Position numbers and translations under genes: made by a program
Origin: Priapulus caudatus
Taxonomy: Eukaryota; Priapulida; Priapulimorpha; Priapulimorphida; Priapulidae
DNA length: 34,648 nt
NCBI RefSeq assembly: GCF_000485595.1
Contig: NW_014577508.1
Location: 43,974-78,621 of the forward strand
Direction of reading: 5' to 3'
Shown: piece by piece, positions 22,114 to 32,653 of the stretch
Layout of the letters: each line of letters begins with the position of its first letter
Numbering within the stretch: position 1 is the first letter of the stretch
The notes under the pieces: generated by a model
What the model was told of the DNA's origin: nothing
What the model saw: only the letters and a program-made list of their open reading frames with translations
Databases searched by the model: none

Positions 22114-24504
22114 CTGTGTGCGGAGCAAGAAACGATCGCTGACGCTCGACAGTCGGTCGTGAGGCGCAATGGCGGGGGGGGGGGGAGATCTGGAGGTAGA
22201 TCTAGTCGTGAGGCGCGGTGGTGGCAGGGGGAGGGGAGGTCCAATCGTGAGGTGTGGTGGCGGCAGGGGGAGGAGGGAGGGGAGGTCCAATCGTGAGGCG
22301 TGGTAGCGGCAGGGGGAGGAGGGAGGGGAGGTCCAATCGTGAGGCGTGGTAGCGGGGCAAGGAGGGGCAGACCCAGTCGTGAGACGTGGTGGCAGGGGGA
22401 GGGGCATATCCAGTCATGAGGTACAATGGTGGGAGGGGCATATCCAGTCATGAGGTACAATGGTGGGAGGGGCAGATCGTCGCCAGTCGTAAGGTTGGAA
22501 CCCGCCCACCCATCCACTCTCTTGTGAGTGCAAGTCAGGAGCTCGCTGCCAGAAACATCGTAAGTAGTTACGACATCATGAGTATAAAGTGTCATAAGAT
22601 TTTATGTGAACTTCTAAAGTTATGACAGTTCACATTTATGAAGGTTATAACTATTCATGTTTCTGACTACAGGCACCTGATTTCGATATGTGGCAAAAAC
22701 TAGTCTTGGTTGAAATGGAATTAAAAATATAAATTACCTATTGAGATGCTTAGGTTTACTATGATATTTCTCTAAAAACATGTGGGGTGTCAATGCAAGC
22801 CCACATTGCTTTGCATTCACTGGACCCTCCCTTCTAGAATACCTGGATGTACCCCTGCATAAGAATTTATATTGTCTAGAATTCCGGGGTCTGTTGTCAG
22901 CGACACTCTGTATAGTTATGACATCACACGTTAGGACATTTTGGAGTCGTGACAGCCATAAGTCTAAAATGACATTTCTGACAATGGGGCCCTGACCTAT
23001 TTAGCATGACAGGAATACTGACTAAGAAGCCATTGAGATGGAAATATAGACAAAAACTGGTATTCATCGGTAGGGTAAGACACGAGCTAGCAAACTTTAC
23101 TAAAACTGCCTACAGTGCCCAGGGAAAAAATAAAATTTATTTTTCGGGGGCTACTTTTCAAGCTCGCGTGCATAAAAATAGCACTCTAAAATTTGGTTTG
23201 CATTGAACTCTATGCAAATTTACGGGGGCTCTTTTTTGAATTTCCGGGGCTCTTTTTTGCATTTCGGGGGCTAAATCGCCCCGAGCCCCCGTGTATTTTT
23301 TTCCCTAACAGTGCCTCTATAGGTTATTATATCAATCCGAACCTTTAAAGTATTGTTTAAAATAATTACATTGCAGATTACATATACGATTATTGAAGAA
23401 AGGCTAGGAATGACTTGATAGCTGACATACAAGGAAAAAGAGATTCATGAGCAATACTGCTTATATATAATTACAGCCGCCATGTCTAACAGAACCCTCT
23501 TGCAGAACACACAGCAAACTTGGCTTACTGATGATCACCTCACAAAAATAGCAGCTTTGCAAATGAATTAAAAAACCCAATCATATTATGAAGTATATGT
23601 AGTATATGTAGTATACCTGAACGGCAAGAAGCCGCCAATCAACATGTGTGCAAACGCAGACCTGTACCAAGGAACCTCGGGTAGTTCACGTGGAATATTC
23701 TTCGTTCTGCACGGCGCATCAAAACCACCGGCGAAATTCTTCCCGAAAATGCCTCCGAGTACAGTTAGAGGATACCCGCCTGAAAATGTAGCACATAATT
23801 TAAACAAAGCAGTTACGTAGAAAGTAACAATTTTTGATAACAAATGGCTATGTTACATTCCACCACATACTAATATTATGAACAGCACACGCATGCACGC
23901 TCACACATATTTCTACACAGTAATACCGCGTGTTACGTAAGTAATGCGTTCCAGGAAAACGTTTGTAATATGAAAATCTATAATCTCGAGCATGTTTTCT
24001 AATTGACTTCCATTATATAATTGGGGAGGCGTTCCTATGGAAAACGTTTTAGGTAGAAGATGTACTAGCAGGGCAGTTATGAATGCAAGTAAACGTTTTT
24101 AGAAACTGCATCAGCTTCTAACATACCAAAGATCCACATGGCTCCGAGCAGAATAATCGTTGTTGCTGGCAGGGCTTGTGTGGAGTGGTATGCCCAGGCT
24201 ACAGTGTTCTCAACACTCCATATCACAAAGAACGGCGCTAAAAATACAGCATCTATACCAGTCACGACTATCTACTGTCTTAATAGCACCAGGCATATTT
24301 CCCATACATAATTTCTTATTTTCTTTCGTATTCCATACTTTCCTCATCTTAATATTTCTCCATCATAATAAACCACTACTGCAATAAAAGTTTGATATAA
24401 CAGTTGTATTGGTATATAAATAATTAGTGGCACAGAGTGACAGCGCTTATCTGATAATGAGCTGAGACAGAGGGAGACAGAGAAGGGGAGAGAGAGAACA
24501 AGAG

Positions 24505-24567
<63 letters not shown>

Positions 24568-27500
24568 CGAAGAGGAGGAGGACGAGAGAGACGAGAGAGA
24601 GAGAGAGAAGATAGTGAAAGCGAGAGATAGAGGGAGAGGAGAGAGGGAGAGAGAAGAGAGAGGGAGAGAGAGAAAGGGAGAGAGAGGGAGGAGAGAGAGA
24701 GAAGAGATTTTGAGCTAAAAACATGTAAACAGCTTTGAATTTATGTTACAGATTTAATAAAAGGACAACTTACCACCAAAGAGGCATGTTGTCAGGTTGA
24801 CGTTCCACACCCAGTTTTCACCATTCATTCTCTTATACATTCTAGATGACACATATCCTGCTATCCCTGGAAAACAATCAATTTGTATTTAAATACGTCC
24901 ACACGTAGACGTGATTGTAAAAATACATCGGGAAAGCAGATGTACTCAGTCTGTAACACTACACGGCACATTCATATATGAAAAATTATAAAAATATATA
25001 AGATAATTATGTTCAGGTACATACGATACAAGTGCCGCATAGCGACAGGGCTCATCTGGTGTCTGGTGTTCTGCTGATAAATTCATTTGTGCATAGCAAG
25101 ACGTCCTATACATACGTCATTTCTAACCCCAAAAAAACAACACTTCAAACTAGGTGTTAATAAAATTCGATAGATGGCGGGCCGCTATCAAAGCCATCGT
25201 TGCATCGGTCAGCAACAAGTATTGTAGCAATGCAGCCGTTCAGTGTGCCGACGAATTGCAAAAGCAGGAGCGAATAATTACCATATTATTACTATACATA
25301 ACGTGCGTTCTATGGGTCAGGTAATAAGCGTACATTAAAAACCCCTTGCGAGGCACATCTGCCGCTCGTTAAAAATAGCTCAATGGTTGATACGAACCAG
25401 AGGCAGAAGCAGCTCCTGCAAGATTACAATTTAACAAGCAAATACGAATAGCAACATATCTCTAAACTAATTTCAGTTACAAGGTAGCGCCAGTGATTAG
25501 TGGACCGAATAAGACTCAAGAACAACGTACACACACTTGACGTCTATAATTGCGTGCCAAAATTTGATGAGAAAACTTAAGTCTGCGAAATCCGCAGCGC
25601 CCTCAGCTCCTGGGTAATTATGCAGTGCTAGTGACTGTATCCAACTAATTTCATAATGCTACACTACAGAATCTATATATAAATCATTGTCCATTATCTC
25701 CTAAGTAGAAGCGTGTTCAAGAAGAGTTATGTTAGTGGAATTTCACGATAAAATGGGAGCTTTCCACCCACCAGGGTACTCGCCACGCAGTTGAGAGAAA
25801 ACAAATCCATGTAAACCCTCCTCCTTGAGGGTCAAAAGTGTATGCCGACACTTACTCTTCGGCATGTCAGCGGAAAAGTAAGCATTTCATGGTCCTTTCA
25901 ATAAAGCCATAAAAGCTAGGTCACGCTGAAACAAAAAAGTTTTTTCAATCGCCTCCATCAAGACCATGTCCTCAGAAAATGTCTAAAATTTGCCTGTGCC
26001 CCATTTACGCTTGACCCGTGACCTCCAATTTCGGCACAGTGATGGCTTTTCCTACATTGAGCCTTATACAACCGGACTATCACGAGCCGTAAGGTCGAGC
26101 CTTTAAGATTTGTGCCGCCATTCTGCCATTTCCTCCCTATACCTTACAGTTAAGGAGGAATGTTCCCCTTCTTTGTAACTCTTGACCTTTGACCCTTTGA
26201 CCCCCAGGCCTTCGACATCCCAACTCGTTTTGACGATCGCCCCTACATCCCCCAATATCGGGGACCGACAATAAGCGACGTTAAAATTTGTGCCCAACTG
26301 TTGACGCACGGACGGACGCACGCTCATGCGATTCTACAAGCTGCATCTGACTATGTCAGATGAGCTAAAAAACCAAGAAGCCTTCAATTGAATAAGTAAA
26401 CTTACAAGAAGTGAAAGCGTAGAGTATCACGGAGGCGGTGTTCATTGATCCATGTTTGTGAACATTGAAAAGGCCACAAAGAGCCATCAGTAAGATGCCA
26501 GTTGCTAATGCCAAGAACTGAGCTCCTACACCTACAAATTCAACAACCATGATTACACACACGTGTCACCAAGCAATCCAACTACTTTTATAGTTTAGTT
26601 AAGTGTGTTTCCTTAACTTGTTTACTGTTGAACGTTTGCACAAACTTGAAGAAATATAATTATGATTTACATCACACTAATGTATGAAACTATTGCTTTT
26701 TTCTGTTGCTGAACAACAACAATAACACAAATTAAAACACGTATCAAACGTTGCTGATCAGTTAACCCTAACACAAGGCTGTATAAGGAAACCCATGTAT
26801 AAGCAAACCCATGAAAATGAACAATTATGATCAATCACAACTAGCTGAACAATGAGTGTGTGTGGCTGCAGAGGGAGCCACGTTACCTAGGATAGAGCAG
26901 AAGAGTGACTTGTAGCGAGGGAAGCGGAACACATCGGTGTGAATCGTCTTCCAGCCGTTATCGTCCTGATCCAAGTCATCCAACTCTTCATCGTCCATGT
27001 TGTAGCGAGCAAAGTCATTCTTCAGCACTCTCGTCTAAAAAACACAACACAGACATTAGGGGGAGGTATGGGCATATCATTCAGGTGGTTAATCTAGCAA
27101 TCAGTAAAATGCAGAGGGATCAGGTGATGAGATTATTATTTATAAAACTACCAATTTTAAATAGATTACACATTTTTACTACAGCTGATAATCTGACATT
27201 TGTGCTAGCATCAATGACGCACATTATCAAAGTCATTTAGCTATTATACACGTAGCATGCAAAATAACCATTTCATATAGAATGTTGTGGAAAATTAAAG
27301 CATTGTTGTTGGGCTGGCAAAAAAAGTTGTTAAAAAGCCATGTGCTGTGCAGTCAAACTAAGCCAGCACGGTTACATGATATAGACATCATTGTTAAAAC
27401 AGCGGACAAACTACTGCTGCCAAAGTTTACAAGACCGATAGAATTACTGAGACTCACCAATATAATTACGACGAAACCGATTAGCAAAAAGACGAGAACC

Positions 27501-30500
27501 ATCGAGTTAATGATCGACAGCCAGTGAATCTGGAAGAAACAAGAAACACATAATATCGCGCCGGGAACGCCTCACTAAAAAACACCTCAGCCTTGGTACT
27601 AGCAAAATTCTGATAGATGATACCATTCTATCTTTCTCAGAAATACCGAGCAACATAAAGTCAGTGTTTGGAATATTTATGTATTCTTGTAAGTCAGTAT
27701 TGCAATGCTTGCAGAACAGCAAATCTACAATAAGGCTAACATGTCTTAGAACACTCGTACATCGTTACATTCATCACCAATGTGAGCAATGATTGAAGTT
27801 TTCTTGATGATTTCTCATTGTTAGTTATTTGTTCATGTCACGTGATGAAAAGATTATAAACTAGTTCCCTGTGTCAACACTTTGTTGATAGTAATTTGTG
27901 TAACGTAATGGAGACAGGGGTGCCACTATATAACCACTTACGTCACAGAATCATATGCACTTTTGTCAGAAATAGATGCACCTATGTCTGTGGTGCTACT
28001 TAAACAACTGTCATGACATTGAAGAATGTAGCTGCATTATTTGCTATTTTATATACTATAGCAGCATAAATCCTTCGCAAACTTAATCCAAGTTACTGTA
28101 ATAAGTAGCCTATATCAGATAATAGGTGAGATTATATTTCAATGCATGTTTTCAGATTTTGGATGTATTTAAGAGATGATTACTTTAGTGTAAGCCACAT
28201 CAGCTGGTACTCGTAGGGTATAGGTTTTACTCATATAGGAAGTACTCTGAATTACACGGCCCCGAAACACATTAGTTCAATTTAGTTGTGGTTCAAAAAT
28301 AACAAACGACCTTCATAACTACACCTAAAAGATTATAGCAGCATGTGCTGACATGCTCAAACGGCCATCAACTACCATAGACAAACTGATAATCAGGTAA
28401 TTTAACCTGATACCACAATGCACACAGTTGGATAACATATTTTCAGTTGCACAGCTAATACACAATATGTACCTCGAGTGTTTTAGGGAAAAATCTATTA
28501 TCGCTCAGTCGCTTGGCTCTCTGCTCATACGGTAAACTGAAAAATGCAAACACAAATCTATTATTCAACGGTTAGATACAAAACCAAACTCTATATTATG
28601 AATGTGAAGATAATAAATAAAAATGATTAAAGTAGAGTGTCGCAACCTAACAGGCAGGGGACAGAGATTCCACCTTCACGTAGACACACTTGATGTTTGT
28701 CAAGGTAAGAACAGTATTGAGAAGACGATATGTAACTGAAAACATTTATCAATGCTTTCAGGTTAGTGTGGAGTTGTAACATCGCCAACTCGCAAAGTGA
28801 ACTGGTTCTTCAAGCTACAGCCTTCACATCCATCAGGTCTTAATGACAAACGAGCTTAACTGCTTAGATTTCTAATAATCAAACCATTGATTTGAATGAC
28901 TCTAGTTGCTGGTTAGCTTCTCCCTTTCCCCAGCTGTATGCAGAATAATAATACCAGTGCAAATTTAGATGGCAACCTTGATAAAACAAACATGGCTACC
29001 TTGGTAAATTTCCAAATGAACAACCTACATCTATATTTTAATAATTGGACTATATAGGTTATTATTCAACAAGTAGATTTCTAATACATAAAGCTAAGTA
29101 TCTGAACATGGGCAAGACCAGGACTATGAAACACTGAATAATAAATTATTGGGTCATAAGAGACACATATGAATGCATGGCTACATTTATAGAGCATTAA
29201 ACCACAACCATTAATATTTTGCAACATCACAAAATGAAATATAAAACAAGACAATTCTACTGAATCATCTTATCAACTCCAGAGATGTCACCAATTGAAT
29301 ATCAAGTCCTTCCTGTATGAATGTGTGAAAGGAAAGTTACTAAGGAACCAAGCAGTATTGACAGGGCTTTGTAGCCAGTCAAATACTGAGACATGTTCAA
29401 CATAACCGGATAAATACACATAGAGGACTTACTCTGTTTTAAACCATTTAACACTGTATGTAAATGTGACATTTATTGAGCCATGAATATCCTCATCCAT
29501 TTTCACAGGCTGGTGCTCTTTCGTTGAAACATTAACCGCTATGATCTGAAAGATTTTTTTTAAATACACTTATTAATTCCTCTGGAAAATATTAGCTCTT
29601 ATAGTACAATTATAAAGTACGACTTAAATTCTTAAGTTAATCTACAAAGACAGAAGAACGAACAAGCAGGTAACAAAATACCCACATAATTTTACACTAA
29701 TCGATTTATGCCACATCTTCAAAGCTCATAAATGCGTTATGTAATTCAATTAATGTAGCTGGTAAGGCAATTAACAAATGTAATCAATATATAATTACAG
29801 TATTTTTGCCAAACTACCATAACGGTCAGTGACATTACAAGCTCAACGCATAGCATGGATGAAGGAGATAGATGTATCACATCTCACGCACCTGATCTCC
29901 ATTGTATTCGATATTAAAATGCAAGTGCACCCACAAGTACACCTCATGGTGATGAGGAAGGAAGCTTCCCTCCTCCAATCTCCCTATGAAGCCACGCAGA
30001 GGAAGCTGATCTGAAAAGCACAAGCGATTACAAAAACCTGTTCACTGTAGTCTAACATGTTACACGTCTCTACATGTGAATCGCCACACTATTCTACATA
30101 TATAATTATATATATATATATATTTGTTTATTTATTTATACTTTTATATAGGAAATGAAGGTCAGATGTCAATACTGAAGAAAGCTCTTACTAAAGAAAC
30201 CAGCACTCACCTATAGCAAATTCAAAGTAGTAGAGATCCTCTATGGCTGATCTCAGCTGCTGTACATCAGCTTCCTTTAGCACTACTTTGCACAGTGTCT
30301 TTCTCTCTTCGTCTTCTACAAATTGTAAAGAAACATGGTAAGATAAACTAATCAGTTTCCATTATATCACCACAACAGTGAAAAAAATACAAGGGGGCTC
30401 GGGGCGATTTAGCCCCCGAAATGCCAAAAAGAGCCACGGAAATGCCAACAAGAGCCCCCGTAAATTTGAATGTAGAGTTCAATGCAAACCAAATTTTAGA

Positions 30501-31175
30501 GTGCTATTTTCATCCACGCGAGCTTGAAAAGTAGCCCCCGAAAAATAAATTTTATTTTTTCCCTGCACCACAAGAATATAAATAAAGGTTGGCTGCTTTA
30601 TTGTGCTTAGAATTCTATAGGTAACATACTTGCGAATTCAAATCAATTTCAAATTTCTATCAAATTACTGACTCTTTATTGTGGTTCCTCTTACTTTTAA
30701 ATAGAATTTCGTATAAGGACACCGCCATACGATCTCCATCCAACACCTCTCCCAGAGATAGACTCTTGTGCTCTATCTGCAAAGACAACATAAAGGAGTT
30801 ATTCGAATATATATAGAATAGTCCCAAAATATTGAAACAACAATTATTTAACATTTCTCATAATACTTGCAAGTACGATGGATCATACGTCCTGTTTAAA
30901 CTTTTATATCACATTGCAAGGAGCTCACCTGTCATTATCTCACAACTCACCTGGGATATGTTATGAAAATGCATACGTATCACCAGAAAAGATTATTTCC
31001 TGTCCTGATACACCTCTCCCTTAAGATAAACCCTACTGAACCATATACAATATATATTTAAATGTAGCAATCGTTATAATCTCACCTTTTCAGGTCTGCA
31101 GACAGGCAGTGAATAATAGTGGTATGTCTCATGAGGGTTGAAATATGGCCCTACTTTGTTGACATACATTACAAT
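21922..31175 (-). CDS. TM9SF1: TM9SF1-like nonaspanin, 13 internal exons, both ends missing
   Basis: Spliced minus-strand gene. Exons in transcript order: 31175-31086, 30776-30695, 30315-30211, 30010-29892, 29545-29433, 28536-28473, 27529-27458, 27034-26887, 26531-26406, 24866-24774, 24237-24127, 23779-23617, 22113-21922. Every junction is GT-AG and the phases agree throughout, giving about 492 codons. Human TM9SF1 is about 606 residues, so roughly 80% is covered. Order: lumenal N-terminal domain (exons 1-6), transmembrane segment 1 (exon 7), a cytosolic acidic loop (exon 8), then segments 2-7 (exons 9-13). Diagnostic stretches such as [15 protein letters not shown] and [21 protein letters not shown] fit the TM9SF1 branch and not TM9SF2, 3 or 4. 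The family are multispanning endosome/Golgi membrane proteins; TM9SF1 has been linked to autophagy and membrane-protein traffic. The signal-peptide exon and the segment 8-9/tail exon or exons were not found. Confidence 0.93.
22151..22495 (+). repeat. VNTR beside the acceptor of the last TM9SF1 exon found
   Basis: About nine units of 34-48 bp built on (A)(A/G)TCGTGAGGCGTGGT followed by a G-rich run (GGCAGGGGGAGG...). The two middle units, at about 22,240 and 22,288, are nearly identical. Toward 22,400-22,490 the unit changes to CAGTCATGAGGTACAATGG. It lies within the intron, starting about 40 bases upstream of the 22,114 acceptor on the coding strand. The minus open frames with repeated LTIGPPLP / PHDWTSPP are products of the repeat. 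Confidence 0.85.
23120..23307 (+). mobile_element. hAT-like MITE, copy 1, in TM9SF1 intron
   Basis: A 188-bp element flanked by a perfect 8-bp direct repeat ACAGTGCC (23,112-23,119 and 23,308-23,315). Its ends are inverted: CAGGGAAAAAATA at the left, and the right end read in reverse is TAGGGAAAAAAATA. Short length, no coding capacity, (C/T)AGGG ends and an 8-bp target duplication point to a non-autonomous hAT-superfamily transposon. It lies in the intron between the last two exons found. Confidence 0.85.
23617..23779 (-). CDS. TM9SF1: TM9SF1 exon: [10 protein letters not shown] motif and [10 protein letters not shown] loop
   Basis: A 163-base exon, phase 1 in and phase 2 out, acceptor TTTTCAG and donor GTATAC. 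It encodes [33 protein letters not shown] and IGGFLPF. The PLT-x-(I/L)GGIFGKN and [10 protein letters not shown] blocks are what place the gene with TM9SF1. Confidence 0.95.
24127..24237 (-). CDS. TM9SF1: TM9SF1 exon: segment 4 to segment 5
   Basis: A 111-base exon, phase 1 at both ends, acceptor TTTTTAG and donor GTATGT. It encodes [19 protein letters not shown] and then [20 protein letters not shown]. The S-x-ALP-(A/F)-(T/G)T motif is conserved across the family. Confidence 0.94.
24463..24706 (+). repeat. (GA)n tract in TM9SF1 intron
   Basis: GA and GGA words, read as a pyrimidine tract on the transcribed strand. The Ser/Leu minus frame is a by-product. Confidence 0.95.
24774..24866 (-). 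CDS. TM9SF1: TM9SF1 exon: end of segment 3, loop, start of segment 4
   Basis: A 93-base exon, phase 1 at both ends, acceptor TTTCCAG and donor GTAAGT. It encodes [20 protein letters not shown] and LTTCLFG, the family's GY-x-S-x-R-x-YK...G-x-x-W motif. The codon made across the incoming junction is TGG (Trp), where human TM9SF1 has a Cys. The intron before it (24,867-26,405) is the largest resolved in this gene. Confidence 0.93.
25960..26372 (+). repeat. SINE-like dispersed repeat with TGACC motifs
   Basis: Contains a repeated TTGACC/TTTGACCC motif (about 26,010-26,025 and 26,182-26,205), TTTTCCTACATTGAGCC, a (GGAC)-type short array GCACGGACGGACGCACGC (about 26,306-26,323) and an end GAGCTAAAAAA. 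Animal genomes, especially marine invertebrates, carry families of this style (TGACCTTTGACC core, GGAC array, A-rich end). It lies in the largest resolved TM9SF1 intron. I see no tRNA-like promoter, so SINE is only a likely class; ends are approximate. Confidence 0.45.
26406..26531 (-). CDS. TM9SF1: TM9SF1 exon: transmembrane segments 2-3
   Basis: A 126-base exon, phase 1 at both ends, acceptor TTTGTAG and donor GTAAGT. It encodes [20 protein letters not shown] followed by [14 protein letters not shown] and the start of the next helix. The first acceptor is chosen over a second AG seven bases into the exon because only it restores the conserved LGVGAQ. Confidence 0.94.
26887..27034 (-). CDS. 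TM9SF1: TM9SF1 exon: cytosolic acidic loop and FRFP motif
   Basis: A 148-base exon, phase 0 in and phase 1 out, acceptor TTTTAG and donor GTAACG. It encodes NDFARYN, an Asp/Glu-rich loop, and [19 protein letters not shown]. The R-x-D-(F/L)-A-RY and GWK-x-(I/V)-H-x-DVFR-x-P motifs are hallmarks of nonaspanins. Confidence 0.95.
27458..27529 (-). CDS. TM9SF1: TM9SF1 exon: transmembrane segment 1
   Basis: A 72-base exon of exactly 24 codons, phase 0 at both ends, acceptor TTCCAG and donor GTGAGT. It encodes [18 protein letters not shown] and a hydrophobic tail, the family's (I)HW-(L/F)-S-I-(I/V)-NS motif that opens the first membrane helix. Confidence 0.93.
28473..28536 (-). CDS. TM9SF1: TM9SF1 exon: end of lumenal domain, RFFPKTLE
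   Basis: A 64-base exon, phase 2 in and phase 0 out, acceptor TTTTTCAG and donor GTACAT. It encodes a basic stretch and RFFPKTLE, the segment just before the first transmembrane helix in TM9SF1. The sequence around it is less conserved, as in the family. Confidence 0.88.
29433..29545 (-). CDS. TM9SF1: TM9SF1 exon: lumenal FTYSVKW block
   Basis: A 113-base exon, phase 0 in and phase 2 out, acceptor TCTTTCAG and donor GTAAGT. It ends in [11 protein letters not shown], the family's (H/F)TYSV-x-W motif. Two N-glycosylation sequons are visible (NVS and NVT), suiting a lumenal position. Confidence 0.9.
29892..30010 (-). CDS. TM9SF1: TM9SF1 exon: lumenal LPLRGFIG block
   Basis: A 119-base exon, phase 1 in and phase 0 out, acceptor TTTTCAG and donor GTGCGT. 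It encodes LPLRGFIG and [16 protein letters not shown], corresponding to the RGF...G segment and the beta-rich LW-x-H-L-x-F strand of nonaspanins. A plus-strand open frame over the same bases is a shadow. Confidence 0.92.
30211..30315 (-). CDS. TM9SF1: TM9SF1 exon: lumenal [10 protein letters not shown] block
   Basis: A 105-base exon, phase 1 in and phase 1 out, acceptor TTTGTAG and donor GTGAGT. It encodes a Cys (TLCKVVL) and [10 protein letters not shown], matching the family motif preceding the D-x-LP-x-RGF segment. The next exon follows after a 200-base intron, the shortest in this gene. Confidence 0.92.
30376..30565 (-). mobile_element. hAT-like MITE, copy 2, in TM9SF1 intron
   Basis: A 190-bp copy of the element at 23,120-23,307, in the opposite orientation, flanked by its own perfect 8-bp duplication CACCACAA (30,368-30,375 and 30,566-30,573). 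Ends are CAGTGAAAAAAATAC at the left and TTTATTTTTTCCCTG at the right. It shares the GGGGGCTCGGGGCGATTTAG segment and most of the body with copy 1. It sits in the 379-base intron after the second exon found and makes up half of it. Confidence 0.85.
30695..30776 (-). CDS. TM9SF1: TM9SF1 exon: lumenal [14 protein letters not shown] block
   Basis: An 82-base exon, phase 0 in and phase 1 out, TTTGCAG acceptor and GTAAGA donor. It encodes [20 protein letters not shown], one of the most conserved nonaspanin lumenal blocks. The following 379-base intron holds a hAT-like MITE. Confidence 0.93.
31086..31175 (-). CDS. TM9SF1: TM9SF1 exon (first found): start of lumenal domain
   Basis: A 90-base exon, phase 0 at both ends, acceptor TTTGCAG and donor GTGAG. 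It encodes [18 protein letters not shown] and then a Cys-containing LPVCRPEK, the conserved start of the mature nonaspanin lumenal domain. Because the acceptor is clear and no Met or signal peptide is present, at least one upstream exon must exist to the right (above 31,175). I did not identify it. Confidence 0.92.
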
Positions 31176-32276
31176 CTGCAAATAATATTCAATTTAAATA
31201 CTAAAATTTAATATAAAAAATGCAACATGCATATATAGGTGAGGTGAAATATACTATAACACATCTATACAGATTGAAAAAAAAATTGGACTTGTGTAGC
31301 TCAATCTTTTTAGGATGGTTTAGTATGGATGAAATTATATGAAGGCATCATGTGCACCTTGTATATTAATTAACAACAAAGTTCATAGATTAGTATCAAT
31401 TGAATATTTTTGTAAGGTAAAATATTATATATAAATATATATATATATAATTTAATTTACTAATTACACGTTTTTATTATTATTGTGAAATAGAAAGTGT
31501 TGTTCAACATGTATGTTAAATTAATTTGAACGTGTATGTGTAATTAATTACCACAAATATGTAGCAAAATTTTGCACAGCTAGAGATAATGCATGATTGC
31601 TCTTCCGTTCTGTGTAGCCTAATTAAATTACAACGGTCGAGAGAAATTAAATTAAGAGATTCAAGCAGTGCTGGTGCCACCTACTGTAACATTACAATCA
31701 TGGTATTTAGCCATCGAAATCCTTCCACAACACTGTGCAAGTATACAGTAGATTGATCCAAAGTCCTTTTGCACAAGGTGCCGAAATGCGGCACTTATGT
31801 AATGACGGCAGCATGGAATCAGTCAAGGCATACAGCTTAATGACAGCAGTGTGGGTAAACATTGTACTGTATTAGTGTCAATGTGATATGGTCTAGCCTG
31901 CTTCTCTACGTAATTAAATATCTGTGCTTGATGGATAAACAATTAAAATAGCCATTTTCTTTGCCGCGGTAGTGAAGTGAGGTGTTTTCTGCTAGTTATT
32001 AATCCAGTCAATCTGAAGAATGGGAAAGGTGCATTTTCCATCCTTTTTAGTAAACAAGTGGAAACAAGTGAAAACCAATCAAAATTATTAAATACTGTTT
32101 ATAATAAATAAGATTTCATTATAACAAGCATAAATTGGTGGTCCCAATGACCTCAATATAAAGGGATTTGCATGTAGTCTAATTTTGCTACAAACAAGAA
32201 GGAAAATAAAGAAATGCGTAAAAGATTTATATCCTGTTTGCTTAGTTTTATTGATTGATTGTTGCACAAAAAGAGA
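31176..32276 (+). other. AT-rich region upstream of the first TM9SF1 exon found
   Basis: Expected location of the missing signal-peptide exon and possibly the promoter, but I found no Met-led hydrophobic segment ending in a phase-0 donor. Short (TA) runs occur near 31,425-31,450. Confidence 0.4.
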
Positions 32277-32500
32277 CATGATGATGATAATGCTGATTGT
32301 GACAATGATAATGATGATGTGGTGGTGGTGATGATTTTGATGGAGATGATGATGATGATGGTAATTATGATGACGATGATGATGATGATGACGACGACGA
32401 CGACGAGTGTTGATGGTGATCATGAATTCATGATTGTGATAAAGATGGTGATGATGATGATCATGGTGGTGAAGATGGCGATGACAGTGATGATGGTTAA
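32277..32500 (+). repeat. (GAT)n imperfect trinucleotide array
   Basis: GATGAT with AAT, GTG and GAC variants. The Met/Asp frame on plus and the His-rich frame on minus result from the repeat. Confidence 0.93.
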
Positions 32501-32653
32501 TTAACTACAATGCAACATGTAGAGAAATTTTTTTCCGGAAAACTTTGTAAATATTCTCAAAAATCAAGACTGGTTGTAGCTTTAAGTCACATGGCAAATG
32601 AACAGAAAATGTTAAACAGTCTTTCTGGACATGATACTCCATGAATACAGTGT

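Noticed and set aside
22151-22495. CRISPR-like appearance of regularly spaced repeats
   Set aside because: Units are contiguous and variable without unique spacers, lie in an animal intron, and no cas genes are present: a minisatellite.
21922-31175. Assignment to TM9SF2, TM9SF3 or TM9SF4
   Set aside because: The [10 protein letters not shown] loop and the [21 protein letters not shown] region are TM9SF1-type; the others differ at these blocks as far as I know them.
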